Assembly (NCBI RefSeq): GCF_003202035.1
Contig: NZ_QJKC01000004.1
Coordinates: 62,001 to 126,000 of the forward strand
Direction: 5' to 3'
Source of the DNA: Aquitalea magnusonii
Lineage (GTDB): Bacteria; Pseudomonadota; Gammaproteobacteria; Burkholderiales; Chromobacteriaceae
DNA length: 64,000 bases
Of the stretch, positions 43,691 to 52,862 are shown one piece after another. Every line of letters begins with the position of its first letter. Position 1 is the first letter of the stretch. A model generated the notes under the pieces. It made no database searches. It saw only the letters and a list, made by a program, of their open reading frames with translations, and was not told where the DNA came from. Position numbers and translations under genes: made by a program.

Positions 43691-44341
43691 TCAGTCAGCC
43701 GGGGCGTCGGCCTGCCGTGCCGGATGGGCGGCCGCAAAGGCCGGCAGGCTGGCCAGGGCGGCATCAACGCGCACAATGTGCGGATACGGCGTCAGCTCCA
43801 GCCCGAAACGCCGCGCGGCAAATACCTGCGGCACCAGGCAGGCATCCAGCAGGCCGGGGGCATCGCCACAGGCAAACGGCATAGGCTTAGCCGCCAATTG
43901 CTGTTCCAGTGCGGCAAAGCCATTGGCTATCCAGTGACGTATCCATTGGGTTTTCTGCGCATCGTCCTGGCCCAGTTCGGTCTCCAGATACTTGAGCACA
44001 CGGGCATTGTGCAGCGGGTGGATGTCGGCGCAGATGCTGAGTGCCAGCGCGCGCACGCGGGCGCGTTCGCTCAGGCCGGATGGCAACAGCGCCGGCGTAG
44101 CCGGATAGGCTTCGTCCAGATACTCGCAGATGGCCAGCGACTGGGTCAGCAACTGGCCATTATCCAGCAGCGCCGGCACCAGCCCTTGCGGGTTGAGTGC
44201 CAGATAGTCCGGAGCGCGCTGCTCGCCCTTGAGCAGGTTGACCGGCTGTTGCCGGTATTGCAGGCCTTTCAGATTCAGTGCAATGCGCACCCGGTAGGCC
44301 GCGCTGGAGCGGTAGTAGCCATACAGCACACGCTCAGTCAT
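43691..44341 (-). CDS. maiA: Maleylacetoacetate isomerase (zeta-class GST)
   Basis: Glutathione-dependent cis-trans isomerisation of maleylacetoacetate to fumarylacetoacetate. The 216-residue product has the zeta-class signature YRSSAAYRVRIALNLKGL, NPQGLVPALLDNG and LTQSLAICEYLDEAYP, with the helical C-terminal domain (HPLHNARVLKYL). It overlaps fahA by eight bases and is the last gene of a homogentisate operon, acting between HmgA and FahA. Confidence 0.95.
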   Translation of the reverse strand: MTERVLYGYYRSSAAYRVRIALNLKGLQYRQQPVNLLKGEQRAPDYLALNPQGLVPALLDNGQLLTQSLAICEYLDEAYPATPALLPSGLSERARVRALALSICADIHPLHNARVLKYLETELGQDDAQKTQWIRHWIANGFAALEQQLAAKPMPFACGDAPGLLDACLVPQVFAARRFGLELTPYPHIVRVDAALASLPAFAAAHPARQADAPAD

Positions 44342-45317
44342 GGGCGGCTACCTGCTGGTCGATGCAGCCGAAAATGGAATGGCCCGCAGCATCCAGCATT
44401 TCGATACGGATGCGGTCGCCTGGCTGCATGAAAGGCGTGCGCGCCTCGCCGGTTTCGATGATCTCGATCATGCGCTGCTCGGCCAGACAGCAGGAGCCGG
44501 TGGCGCGGTCGTGATTGGAAATGGTGCCGGAACCGACAATCGAGCCAGCCGCCAGCGCGCGGGTCTTGGCCACATGTGCCACCAGCTGGGCGAAGTTGAA
44601 CTGCATCTCCACGCCGCACTGTGGCTGGCCATACAGCTTGCCGTTGTATTCCACCCGTAGCGGAAGATGGACCTTGCTGTCCTGCCAGGCGTGGCCCAGT
44701 TCGTCCGGGGTGACTGCCACCGGCGAGAAGGCGGTGGCCGGCTTGCTCTGGAAGAAGCCAAAGCCCTTGGCCAGCTCGGCCGGAATCAGGTTACGCAAGG
44801 TGATATCGTTTACCAGCATCAGCAGGCGGATATGCCCGGCGCAATCGTCAAGCTGGCTGCCCAGCGGCACATCGTCGGTAATCACCGCCACTTCGCCCTC
44901 AAAATCCAGCCCCCAACTGACATCGGCCAGCGGAATGGCGGCATGCGGCGGCAGAAAGGTATCCGAGCCGCCCTGATACATCAGCGGGTCCTGGTAAAAG
45001 CTGGCTGGTACTTCGGCACCGCGCGCCTTGCGTACCAGCTCCACGTGATTGAGGTAGGCGCTGCCATCGGCCCATTGATAGGCACGCGGCAAGGGGCTGT
45101 GGCAGGCGGACTGGTCGAAGGCGACGGCACCGTTGACCGCCCCCTGGTTCAAGGCGGCATACACTTCCTGCAAGGCTGGTTGGCAGCGGCTCCAGTCATC
45201 CAGCGCAACCTGCAGGCTGGCGGCGATATGCGGTACGGCGACGGCTTGGCTGAGGTCGCGGCTGACAACCATCAGCTGGCCATCGCGGGTGTGATTGCGG
45301 TAGGTGGCAAGTTTCAT
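44334..45317 (-). CDS. fahA: Fumarylacetoacetate hydrolase
   Basis: Final step of tyrosine catabolism: splits fumarylacetoacetate to fumarate and acetoacetate. The 327-residue product belongs to the FAH superfamily: DVSWGLDFEGEVAVITDDVP (metal-binding Glu and Asp), LLMLVNDITLRNLIP, KPATAFSPVAVTPDELG, and LAAGSIVGSGTISNHD. The ATG at 45315-45317 leads to MKLATYRNHTRDG, typical for bacterial FahA; the reading frame extends further upstream but without family similarity. Coupled to maiA by overlap and about 60 bp after hmgA. Confidence 0.93.
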   Translation of the reverse strand: MKLATYRNHTRDGQLMVVSRDLSQAVAVPHIAASLQVALDDWSRCQPALQEVYAALNQGAVNGAVAFDQSACHSPLPRAYQWADGSAYLNHVELVRKARGAEVPASFYQDPLMYQGGSDTFLPPHAAIPLADVSWGLDFEGEVAVITDDVPLGSQLDDCAGHIRLLMLVNDITLRNLIPAELAKGFGFFQSKPATAFSPVAVTPDELGHAWQDSKVHLPLRVEYNGKLYGQPQCGVEMQFNFAQLVAHVAKTRALAAGSIVGSGTISNHDRATGSCCLAEQRMIEIIETGEARTPFMQPGDRIRIEMLDAAGHSIFGCIDQQVAAHD

Positions 45318-45376
45318 CGGTGTGCTTTCCTTGACGGGCGGTGTGGCGCGTCGCGCCAGCCGCCCGGTGATCTGGT

Positions 45377-46507
45377 TCAGGTCTTGGGCTTCCAGCTGTC
45401 GACATAGCCGGTCCACTCCACCGCAGGCAGGCCGGGGCCTTGCTCCAGCGCGCTGCGGGTATCAATCATCACCGCCACTTCGTCGGTGAATTTCTTCGGC
45501 TCGGTCATGGCCTTGGCAAAAGCCTTGGGATGCGGGCCATGGGTGAAACCGGCCGGATGGAAGGTGAGCATGCCGGGCTTGATATTGTCGCGGCTGAAAA
45601 AGTCACCGGCATGGTAGAAGATGACTTCGTCGTAGTCGTCATTGTTGTGATAGAACGGCACCTTGAGCGCACCGGGGTCGGATTCGATCGGACGCGGCAC
45701 AAAGGTGCAGACGACAAAGCCATCCGCCACAAAGGTGCTGTGCGCCGAGGGCGGCAGGTGATAACGATGGCTCATCAGCGGGCGGATGTCGCGCCAGTTG
45801 ATGCGCGCCACCGCGATATTGCCGTGCCAGCCGATGGCATCCAGCGGATTGAACGGATAGGTCACGGTAGACAGCGCACTCAGGCGCTTGATCACCACCT
45901 GCCACTCGTCCTCGGTCTGCTGCGCCTTGAAGGCATCGTCGATGGCCGGCACATCCAGCATGGCCTCATCGAAAATGGCATGCGGCCCCACCAGTCCCTT
46001 GTCCGGCAGCTGGTAAGCGCCATTGCTGGCCTCGATCAGCAGCATGGTGGTGGTGTCCGCCGGCTCGATACGCCAGCTGGTGGAACGCGGAATCAGGATG
46101 TAATCGCCATCGCGATAGCTCAGGTGGCCGTAGTCGCAAAACAGCTCGCCGCTGCCGGCATGGATGAATAACAAATCATCGCCATCGCCATTGCGGAACA
46201 ACTGGGTCATGGCCTGGCTGCAGGTCCAGATGCGCAGCTGGCACTGGCTGTTGTGCAAGACCAGCGGCGCACTCCACGGTGCCGCTGTCTCTTTCGGCAG
46301 CTCATTCAAATCAAAGGCACGCGGCTGGAGCGGGCCTTCCCAGGCCGACCAGCCGGTGGGCGGGTGTTTGTGATGCAGATGGGTGGCCGGGCCGAAAAAA
46401 CCGCTGCGCCCGACTTCACGTTCATAAATGCCCTCGGCCGGCAGATCAGCATGGGCCTGACGGGAGATTGTCCCTTCCCGGTGCGGGAAACTTATCCATT
46501 TACGCAT
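45377..46507 (-). CDS. hmgA: Homogentisate 1,2-dioxygenase
   Basis: Ring-cleaving iron enzyme converting homogentisate to maleylacetoacetate. The 376-residue product has cupin-type segments with the expected iron ligands near the C-terminal half: PFYHNNDDYDEVIFYHAGDF and HPAGFTHGPHPKAF. It is shorter than the about 430-residue Pseudomonas/eukaryotic enzyme and belongs to the shorter bacterial group. Gene order hppD-hmgA-fahA-maiA gives firm functional context. Confidence 0.92.
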   Translation of the reverse strand: MRKWISFPHREGTISRQAHADLPAEGIYEREVGRSGFFGPATHLHHKHPPTGWSAWEGPLQPRAFDLNELPKETAAPWSAPLVLHNSQCQLRIWTCSQAMTQLFRNGDGDDLLFIHAGSGELFCDYGHLSYRDGDYILIPRSTSWRIEPADTTTMLLIEASNGAYQLPDKGLVGPHAIFDEAMLDVPAIDDAFKAQQTEDEWQVVIKRLSALSTVTYPFNPLDAIGWHGNIAVARINWRDIRPLMSHRYHLPPSAHSTFVADGFVVCTFVPRPIESDPGALKVPFYHNNDDYDEVIFYHAGDFFSRDNIKPGMLTFHPAGFTHGPHPKAFAKAMTEPKKFTDEVAVMIDTRSALEQGPGLPAVEWTGYVDSWKPKT

Positions 46508-46608
46508 GGGCCATTCCTTGCGCCTGTGGCGCGCCAGGCGCCGCAGGCTGTCGATTTAGCGGGGCGGCGCGCAGTAGCAGGCTGCGCGCCACGCAGTCAC
46601 GGTGCAGA

Positions 46609-47691
46609 TCAGTCGGCCTTCAGCACGCCACGGCGGATCTGGTCTTCTTCAATGGATTCAAACAAGGCGCGGAAGTTGCCCTCGCCAAAGCCCTCGTTGC
46701 CCTTGCGCTGGATGATTTCAAAGAAGATTGGCCCGATCACGGTTTCGGTAAAAATCTGCAACAGAATGCCCGCGCCTTCCACCGGCGCGCCATCGATCAG
46801 GATGCTGTTCTTGCGCAGGCGGGCCAGGTCCTCGCCATGGCCGGGCACGCGGCTGTCCACCTTGTCGTAGTAGGTGTCCGGGGTATCCAGGAAGCGGGTG
46901 CCGGCGGCTTTCAGCGTTTCCACCGTCTGGTAGATGTCGCGGGTGGTCAGCGCGATGTGCTGGATGCCTTCGCCATGGTATTCGCGCAGGAATTCCTCGA
47001 TCTGGCTCTTGTCATCGGACGATTCGTTGATGGGAATGCGGATCTTGCCGCAGGGGCTGGTCATGGCCTTGGACACCAGGCCGGTGAGCTTGCCTTCGAT
47101 ATCGAAGTAGCGGATTTCACGGAAATTGCCGATGCCGGTGTAGAAATCCGCCCACTTGCCCATATTGCCGCGGAAAACATTGTGGGTCAGGTGGTCGATC
47201 TCGATCAGGCCGACACCCGCCGGGTGCTGCTCCACGCCCTCCAGCGGCAGGAAATCCACATCGTAGATATTGTGCGCCGGTCCGTAGCGATCAACAAAGT
47301 ACAGTGCCGAGCCGCCAATGCCTTCCACCGCGGGAATGTTCAGCTCCATCATGCCGATGGGCCGCACATAAGGCTTGGCACCGTGGGCCAGCGCATATTC
47401 ATAGGCCCTGGCCGCATCCTTGACCCGCCAGGCCATGGCACAGGCGGAGGGGCCGTGCACCTTGCCAAATTCATTGGCGGGCTGGGTGGGTTCGCCATTC
47501 AGGATGAAATTGATGTCGCCCTGACGGTACAGGCTGACATTCTTGCTGCGATGGCGTGCGACCTCGATAAAACCCAGCGACAGGAACAGCTGGCGCAGAT
47601 CGGCAATGCCTTCGGCAGTGGGGGCGGTGTACTCGACAAACTCGAAACCGTCGGTCGCCAGCGGGTTTTGCAGCAGTGCTTCCATTTTCAT
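46609..47691 (-). CDS. hppD: 4-Hydroxyphenylpyruvate dioxygenase
   Basis: Fe(II) enzyme turning 4-hydroxyphenylpyruvate into homogentisate. The 360-residue product is a two-domain vicinal-oxygen-chelate protein: FEFVEYTAPTAEGIADLRQL at the N-terminus, IDHLTHNVFRGNMGKWADFY (first iron His), IQHIALTTRDIYQTVETL (second His) and GPIFFEIIQRKGNEGFGEGN (Glu ligand). GAGGAG precedes the first ATG by five bases; a second ATG two codons later would be at eleven bases. First gene of the tyrosine degradation operon, about 100 bp before hmgA with a GC-rich nine-base-pair hairpin (46566-46590) between. Confidence 0.96.
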   Translation of the reverse strand: MKMEALLQNPLATDGFEFVEYTAPTAEGIADLRQLFLSLGFIEVARHRSKNVSLYRQGDINFILNGEPTQPANEFGKVHGPSACAMAWRVKDAARAYEYALAHGAKPYVRPIGMMELNIPAVEGIGGSALYFVDRYGPAHNIYDVDFLPLEGVEQHPAGVGLIEIDHLTHNVFRGNMGKWADFYTGIGNFREIRYFDIEGKLTGLVSKAMTSPCGKIRIPINESSDDKSQIEEFLREYHGEGIQHIALTTRDIYQTVETLKAAGTRFLDTPDTYYDKVDSRVPGHGEDLARLRKNSILIDGAPVEGAGILLQIFTETVIGPIFFEIIQRKGNEGFGEGNFRALFESIEEDQIRRGVLKAD

Positions 47692-48180
47692 CTTTTCTCC
47701 TCTTTATCCATTGGCTGCGCGGACCTGGATCACAAGCCGGGCGCAATGGCTGATGTGCAATACGGCAAGGGTCACAACCGGCCGGGCACGGCAGCAGCAG
47801 TCAAGACAGGGGGACAATGGACAAAGCGGAGGAGATGGCGGCGCGTCGGCAAGTCGGCAGGCGGCACAGCGCAGGGCGGCTGTACAGGCAAACCGGCCGG
47901 CCGCAACGGGCCAGACCCGGCAGGTGCACGCAGTGGGGTGCGCCATGCCGTGCGACAGCCGGGGCTGTCGTCTTTCCCAGGCGGCACGATTGTATGTGTC
48001 TCACCGGGGGCTCTCCTCTATCTTTGCCGACATTATCCAGTGATCTCGCGCCACCGTGTAAAATGTCCGGGTTAGGCTATTTATTCTAGGGAAAACGCCT
48101 GGCAATTTTCTTGCAAACATTCCCCAGACAAACAATAACTAGAAATATAATTTCAAAAAATTCAAATCAGAGGAGTTTAC
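47692..48180. other. 489-bp divergent region between hppD and the Lrp/AsnC gene
   Basis: No supported coding sequence. It holds a candidate leftward promoter (48032-48062), a small GACAGC/GCTGTC hairpin near 47950-47965, and for the rightward regulator gene a TATAAT at 48146-48151 without a good -35. The leftward leader would be over 300 nt long. Confidence 0.45.
48032..48062 (-). promoter_or_regulatory. Candidate promoter of the hppD operon
   Basis: Reverse strand TTTACA (48057-48062), 19-bp spacer, GATAAT (48032-48037). The long spacer suggests activator dependence. Confidence 0.35.
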
Positions 48181-48666
48181 ATGCCAAGTCTTACGCTAGA
48201 TAAGACAGACTTGCGCATCCTGTCGGAGCTGCAGCTCAACGGCAGGTTGACCAATGTGGAGCTTGCGGAAAGAGTGGCCCTTTCTCCCTCACCTTGCCTG
48301 AGACGTCTCAAGCAACTGGAGGAGTCCGGCGTCATCCGTCAATATGTCGCCCTGCTCGACCCGGCAAAAATCGGCCTCGGTTTGCAGGCCTATGTCCGTG
48401 TCGTGCTGGAGAAGCGTGGCAATACCCATGTGCAAAGTTTCATCGATGCCGTCCAGCGCTGGCCGGAAGTGATCAATTGCTTTGCAATGACCGGGGAAAT
48501 GGACTACCTCTTGCAAGTTTATTTTGAAGATCTGGAACATTTCTCGCGCTTTGTCATGGATGAGCTGCTACAACAGCAAGGCGTGGAAGATGTGAAATCC
48601 AGCTTTGTCCTGAAAGAAATCAAGCGCACGACCTCGCTACCGCTCAGCCAGCTCCGCAGCCTGTGA
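48181..48666 (+). CDS. Lrp/AsnC family transcriptional regulator
   Basis: 161-residue feast/famine regulator: N-terminal helix-turn-helix (LDKTDLRILSELQLNGRLTN, LSPSPCLRRLKQLEESGVI) and a C-terminal RAM ligand-binding domain (VRVVLEKRGN, VINCFAMTGEMDYLLQVYF, VEDVKSSFVLKEIK). GAGGAG precedes the ATG. Divergent from hppD, so it probably senses an aromatic amino acid or its keto acid and controls tyrosine degradation. Global Lrp is less likely because of the dedicated position. Confidence 0.92.
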   Translation: MPSLTLDKTDLRILSELQLNGRLTNVELAERVALSPSPCLRRLKQLEESGVIRQYVALLDPAKIGLGLQAYVRVVLEKRGNTHVQSFIDAVQRWPEVINCFAMTGEMDYLLQVYFEDLEHFSRFVMDELLQQQGVEDVKSSFVLKEIKRTTSLPLSQLRSL

Positions 48667-48733
48667 GCCGGCCAGCCCGCCTGAAGCGCTGCGCCATCCG
48701 ATATATCCTGGAGGAATAAGCAAAGGCCCCGGC

Positions 48734-49828
48734 ATGAGCATGATCCGAAAACTGCACTCCCTGTCCCTGGCTGTTGCAATAATGTTGCACAGTACGGCAT
48801 GGGCATTTTCGGTCACTTTCATTTCGCCGGGGCGCCATGACGAAGCGTATTGGCTCAGTGCAACGCGGGCCATGCAGGCGGCGGCACAGCAACTGGATAT
48901 CCAGCTGGAAGTGCTGTACGCCGAACGCGATCCCTTGCAGATGGTCAAGCTGACCCGCACCGTCACCCTGCGCCGCCACAAACCGGACTACCTGCTGCTG
49001 GTCAACGAAAAACTGACCGGCCCCGCCCTGCTGTCGCTGGCGGAACAGGCCGGCATCCCCTGCTTTCTCAGCTTCAACCAGCTCACCCCCACCCAGTTAC
49101 GCAACAGCGGCCTGCCGCGGCAAAGGCTGAAACACTGGCTGGGCTCGCTGGCGCCGGACAATGCCACCGCCGGCACGCTCACCATGCAGGGACTGCTGAG
49201 CGAGGCCAGCCGGCACTTCCCCCCCGGCACGCCACTGCATGTGCTGATGATGGCCGGCGACCACGCCACCCCGGCCTCCAGCGAACGGGTGGCTGCCGCC
49301 CAGCGCGTGCTGGCGGCCCATCCGGAGGTGCGGCTGACGCAGCTGGTTTATGGCGAATGGGAACGCCAGCGCGCCTTGCAGCAGGGGCTGTGGCTGTTGC
49401 AACGCCATCCGCAGATCAATCTGGTATGGGCAGCCAATGACGAAATGGCCTTCGGCCTGGAAGAAGCCATCCATCGCAGCGGCAAGCAAGCCGGCCGCGA
49501 GGTACTGCTCAGCGCCATCAACAACTCACAGCAAGCCATGGTCGAACGCCAGCAAGGACGGCTCAGCGCCCTGGCCGCCGGCCATTTCATGACCGGGGCC
49601 TGGAGCCTGGTGCTGCTGTACGACTATCAACACGGCCACGACTTCGCCAGCGAAGGCCTGCAGCTGCAACCGGCCATGTTCAGCAGCATTTCCGCGCCAC
49701 AAGCCCTGCACTTTCAGCATCGATTTGCCGATAATGATTTCAGCAGCATCCGTTTCAGACAGTTCAGCAAATTTGCCAATCCAGCCCTGCAGCACTACGC
49801 CTTTCGCTTCGACATGGTGCTGGACTAG
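48734..49828 (+). CDS. Periplasmic sugar-type (PBP1-fold) substrate-binding protein
   Basis: 364-residue secreted protein: signal peptide (about 1-24, ending TAWA-F) followed by a type I periplasmic binding fold with FISPGRHDEAYWLSATRAMQ, DYLLLVNEKLTGPALLSLAEQAGIP and INLVWAANDEMAFGLEEAIHRSGK, the last typical of ribose/galactose-binding-like proteins. No ABC transporter permease or ATPase lies nearby; instead a membrane diguanylate cyclase gene follows 133 bp downstream. This suggests a sensory, LuxP-like role rather than uptake. Ligand unknown. Confidence 0.85.
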   Translation: MSMIRKLHSLSLAVAIMLHSTAWAFSVTFISPGRHDEAYWLSATRAMQAAAQQLDIQLEVLYAERDPLQMVKLTRTVTLRRHKPDYLLLVNEKLTGPALLSLAEQAGIPCFLSFNQLTPTQLRNSGLPRQRLKHWLGSLAPDNATAGTLTMQGLLSEASRHFPPGTPLHVLMMAGDHATPASSERVAAAQRVLAAHPEVRLTQLVYGEWERQRALQQGLWLLQRHPQINLVWAANDEMAFGLEEAIHRSGKQAGREVLLSAINNSQQAMVERQQGRLSALAAGHFMTGAWSLVLLYDYQHGHDFASEGLQLQPAMFSSISAPQALHFQHRFADNDFSSIRFRQFSKFANPALQHYAFRFDMVLD

Positions 49829-49961
49829 CCGCTGCTGGCGCGATGCGTACTAGCGCACGCGTGTTGGCCACCTTGCACCACGGACGCAATGCCTTTTTGT
49901 GAGCCGCTCTTAACAAACTCTGCCGTGCCGCATCGCGCTAACAGGCCATAGGAGCTGGCAT

Positions 49962-51821
49962 ATGCCAACCCGCAGACTCACCCGCCAGCTGATCTGGCAG
50001 CTGCTGCTGTATACCTTGCTGTTCGGGGCTGTGGTGACCGGCCTGAAAGCCGCCCTGGTCTGGCGCAACGGTCAGCAGCAGATGGATGCGATACCGGCCA
50101 CGGTATCGCGCCTCTACCTGCCGTTGCTCAGCCAGAGTGCCTGGGATGTGGATATTCCGGCCATCCAGCTGCAGTTACGGCTGATCGCGCAGATTCCCGG
50201 CGTGCAGAGTGTGGTCCTGCGCACCGAGCTGGGCCAGTCGCTGCGCTATGACAACCCGGAACAGGGCGGGCCGGATAATAGCGGCCAATACCAGCTGCCC
50301 CTGTACTCGCCACACAGCATGGAGGCAATTGGCAACCTGCAGCTGACTGTTTCCCGCCAGCACATCTACAGCGCCATGCGCCAGGAAGTGGCCAGCGCCA
50401 CCCTGGCCTTCCTGCTGGGCTTCTTCGGCCTGGCCCTGCTGCTGTGGCTGCTGTTCAACCGCCGGCTGGTGCGCCCGCTGCAAGGCATGGCGGAAATCGT
50501 GCGCAACTATCAGCCCGGCATGCAGCTGCCACCGCTACTGCCCGGCCAGCAGCATGGCCAGATCGACAATGAGCTGAGCGAACTGGCCCTGGCTTTCCGC
50601 AGCATGAGCAACAATATCAGCCACTACCTGCAGGAAAGGCAGCGGATCGAAAACGAGCTGGCCAGCCATCGCGACCAGCTGGCCGGCCTGGTGACCGCAC
50701 GCACGCGCGAGCTCAAGCAGCTGCTCAGCTTTCAGCAGCTGATTGCCGGCATTTCCACCCGCTTCATCAATATTCCGCTGCATGACATCGATCAGGCCAC
50801 GCAGATGGCACTGGGCGAGATCGGACACTTCATGCAGGTAGAGCGCTGTTATCTGATCAGCTTTGCCGATGACTGGCTGGTCAATACCGTGCACGAATGG
50901 TGCGCTTCCGGCATCCCGCCCACCACCCACGCCCTGCAAGGCCAGAGCATGCTACAGCGCAGCTGGGCCTGCCAGCAATTGCAGGAGCATGGCCTACTGT
51001 CAGTGGATACGCTGGCGGCGCTGCCCGAGCAGGCCGTGCTGGAGCGCCAGGAACTGGAAGAACACGGGGTACAAAGCCTGTTCATGCTGCGCATCGATCA
51101 CATGGGCCGCCCGGTGGGGCTGTTCGGCTGCGACATGGTGAGCCACCCGCGCCAGTGGCTGGGCAAGGAACAGCAGCAGGCGCGCCTGCTGGGTGAAACG
51201 CTGGCCAATACCATCATCCGCCGCCAGCAGCTGCAGGCACTGGGCCTGGCTCAGCAGCAGCTGCACGCCGCCAATGCCGACCTGGCGCGCATGGCCTTCA
51301 GCGATGGCCTGACCGGCATTGCCAACCGGCGCCATTTCGACGAGCAGCTCGCCCTGTGCGTCCGCGAGGCGCGCGACCAAGGCAAGGCGCTGAGCGTCTT
51401 GCAGATCGACATCGATTTTTTCAAGCAATTCAATGACAGCTATGGCCACCTCGCCGGCGACCAGTGCCTGCGCCAGGTGGCGCTCTGCATACAGTCACAG
51501 CTCCCCGCCGCCACCGATCTGGTGGCGCGGGTCGGCGGCGAGGAATTCGCCGTGCTGTTGCCGGGCTACCAGGCCACGGCGGCGGCCACGCTGGCCGAAG
51601 CCATCCGCCAGGCCGTCTGGCAGCTGGCCATTGCCCATGGTCGCAGCAGTGCCGGCGACCGGGTCACCATCAGCATCGGCGTGGCCAGCCTGCACGGACC
51701 GCCACAGTCCGAACACCAGCTGATGCGCGATGCCGACAAGGCGCTGTATCTGGCCAAGCACCGGGGGCGCAACCGGGTGGAAACGGCCGGCGCCCATGCG
51801 GCAACACCGCACAGCGGTTGA
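49962..51821 (+). CDS. Membrane diguanylate cyclase with periplasmic, HAMP, GAF and GGDEF domains
   Basis: 619-residue sensor: helix about 12-32, periplasmic region about 33-145, second helix about 148-168, HAMP (RRLVRPLQGMAEIVRNY), a coiled segment, a GAF-like domain about 250-415, and a GGDEF domain about 440-610 with DGLTGIANRRHFDEQL and active site G525-G526-E527-E528-F529. The product is cyclic di-GMP. The RxxD inhibitory site five residues before GGEEF is absent (AATD instead), so product inhibition at that site is not expected. Likely partner of the upstream periplasmic binding protein. Confidence 0.92.
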   Translation: MPTRRLTRQLIWQLLLYTLLFGAVVTGLKAALVWRNGQQQMDAIPATVSRLYLPLLSQSAWDVDIPAIQLQLRLIAQIPGVQSVVLRTELGQSLRYDNPEQGGPDNSGQYQLPLYSPHSMEAIGNLQLTVSRQHIYSAMRQEVASATLAFLLGFFGLALLLWLLFNRRLVRPLQGMAEIVRNYQPGMQLPPLLPGQQHGQIDNELSELALAFRSMSNNISHYLQERQRIENELASHRDQLAGLVTARTRELKQLLSFQQLIAGISTRFINIPLHDIDQATQMALGEIGHFMQVERCYLISFADDWLVNTVHEWCASGIPPTTHALQGQSMLQRSWACQQLQEHGLLSVDTLAALPEQAVLERQELEEHGVQSLFMLRIDHMGRPVGLFGCDMVSHPRQWLGKEQQQARLLGETLANTIIRRQQLQALGLAQQQLHAANADLARMAFSDGLTGIANRRHFDEQLALCVREARDQGKALSVLQIDIDFFKQFNDSYGHLAGDQCLRQVALCIQSQLPAATDLVARVGGEEFAVLLPGYQATAAATLAEAIRQAVWQLAIAHGRSSAGDRVTISIGVASLHGPPQSEHQLMRDADKALYLAKHRGRNRVETAGAHAATPHSG

Positions 51822-51844
51822 TCTGCGGCGTCGCCCGACCATGC

Positions 51845-51870
51845 AAAAAGCCCGGCAGTGCCGGGCTTTC
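51845..51870. terminator. Bidirectional terminator between the cyclase gene and metF
   Basis: AAAGCCCGGC (51847-51856) pairs with GCCGGGCTTT (51860-51869), loop AGT; T-rich on the plus side and TTTTTGC on the reverse side. Confidence 0.82.
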
Positions 51871-51890
51871 TCATGATGGCCTGCTAGCGC

Positions 51891-52727
51891 TTACAAACCC
51901 AGTCGCTGCCATACGGTGGACACCAGGCCCGCCTGGTTCAGGGTGTAGAAGTGCAGGCCCGGCGCGCCATTGGCCAGCAGACGGTCGCACAGCTCGGTCA
52001 CCACATCCAGCCCCAGGGCGCGGATGGAGGCCGTATCGTCATAGTAGGACTGCATGCGCTGACGCAGCCAGCGCGGCACTTCGGCCCCGCACATGTCGGA
52101 GAAGCGGCACAGCTGGCCAAAGTTGGCAATCGGCATGATGCCCGGCACGATGGGGATGTCCACACCACGCGCCTGGGCCTCGTCGACAAAGCGGAAGTAG
52201 GCATCGGCATTGAAGAAATACTGGGTCATGGCCGAGTTGGCACCGGCTTTGACCTTGCGCACGAAATTGTTCAGGTCGTCCTCGGCCGACTTGGCCTGCG
52301 GATGGAATTCCGGATAGGCCGCCACTTCGATATGGAAATGGTCGCCATGCTCGCTGCGGATGAACTCGACCAGCTCGTTGGCATAGCGGAATTCGCCAGC
52401 GGCCACCATGCCGGACGGCATGTCACCACGCAGCGCCACGATGTGGCGGATGCCGTGATTGCGGTATTCGTTGAGGATGGCGCTGATGTTTTCCCGCGTC
52501 GAGCCGATGCAGGACAGATGCGGCGCGGCGGCATGGCCTTCGCTGCGGATTTCCAGCACGGTGGACAGGGTGCCATCGCGGGTGGTGCCGCCAGCACCGA
52601 AGGTCACCGAGAAAAACTGCGGCTTGAACTGCGCCAGCTGCTGGCGCGTGGTACGCAGCTTGGCCACGCCTTCGGGGGTCTTGGGCGGGAAAAACTCGAA
52701 GCTGAAGGTTTTTTTCTGTTGGTTCAT
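51891..52727 (-). CDS. metF: 5,10-Methylenetetrahydrofolate reductase MetF
   Basis: Flavin enzyme making 5-methyl-tetrahydrofolate for methionine synthesis. The 278-residue TIM-barrel product has FSFEFFPPKTPEG at the N-terminus (catalytic Glu), FFSVTFGAGGTTRDGT, HLSCIGSTRENISAIL, HIVALRGDMP and AMTQYFFNADAYFRF. It lies 135 bp downstream of ahcY on the same strand but behind the ahcY terminator, so it is probably expressed from its own start while remaining in the same methyl-cycle neighbourhood. Confidence 0.95.
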   Translation of the reverse strand: MNQQKKTFSFEFFPPKTPEGVAKLRTTRQQLAQFKPQFFSVTFGAGGTTRDGTLSTVLEIRSEGHAAAPHLSCIGSTRENISAILNEYRNHGIRHIVALRGDMPSGMVAAGEFRYANELVEFIRSEHGDHFHIEVAAYPEFHPQAKSAEDDLNNFVRKVKAGANSAMTQYFFNADAYFRFVDEAQARGVDIPIVPGIMPIANFGQLCRFSDMCGAEVPRWLRQRMQSYYDDTASIRALGLDVVTELCDRLLANGAPGLHFYTLNQAGLVSTVWQRLGL

Positions 52728-52804
52728 GATCGTCTCTGTCCCTGCTCGGAGCGGCAGGCTTTGTTTTTATACTGCAGCGTGTCAAAGCGGTAGCAGCCCG
52801 CGGA

Positions 52805-52846
52805 TAGAAAAACGGACAGGTGCATTCTACCCTGCCCTGTCCGTTT
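52805..52846 (-). terminator. Terminator of ahcY
   Basis: AAACGGACAGG (52810-52820) pairs perfectly with CCTGTCCGTTT (52836-52846), followed on the reverse strand by TTTTTCTATC. Confidence 0.8.
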
Positions 52847-52862
52847 GCCTTACAGCCCGCTA

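Noticed and set aside
46566..46590. GGCGCGCAG/CTGCGCGCC hairpin between hppD and hmgA as a terminator
   Set aside because: No T-run follows on the reverse strand, and the genes form one pathway operon, so it is at most a processing or attenuation element.
47704..47946. Cysteine-rich 80-codon reverse-strand frame in the hppD upstream region
   Set aside because: No Shine-Dalgarno sequence before its ATG, composition matches GC-rich non-coding DNA, and it lies in the likely hppD leader.
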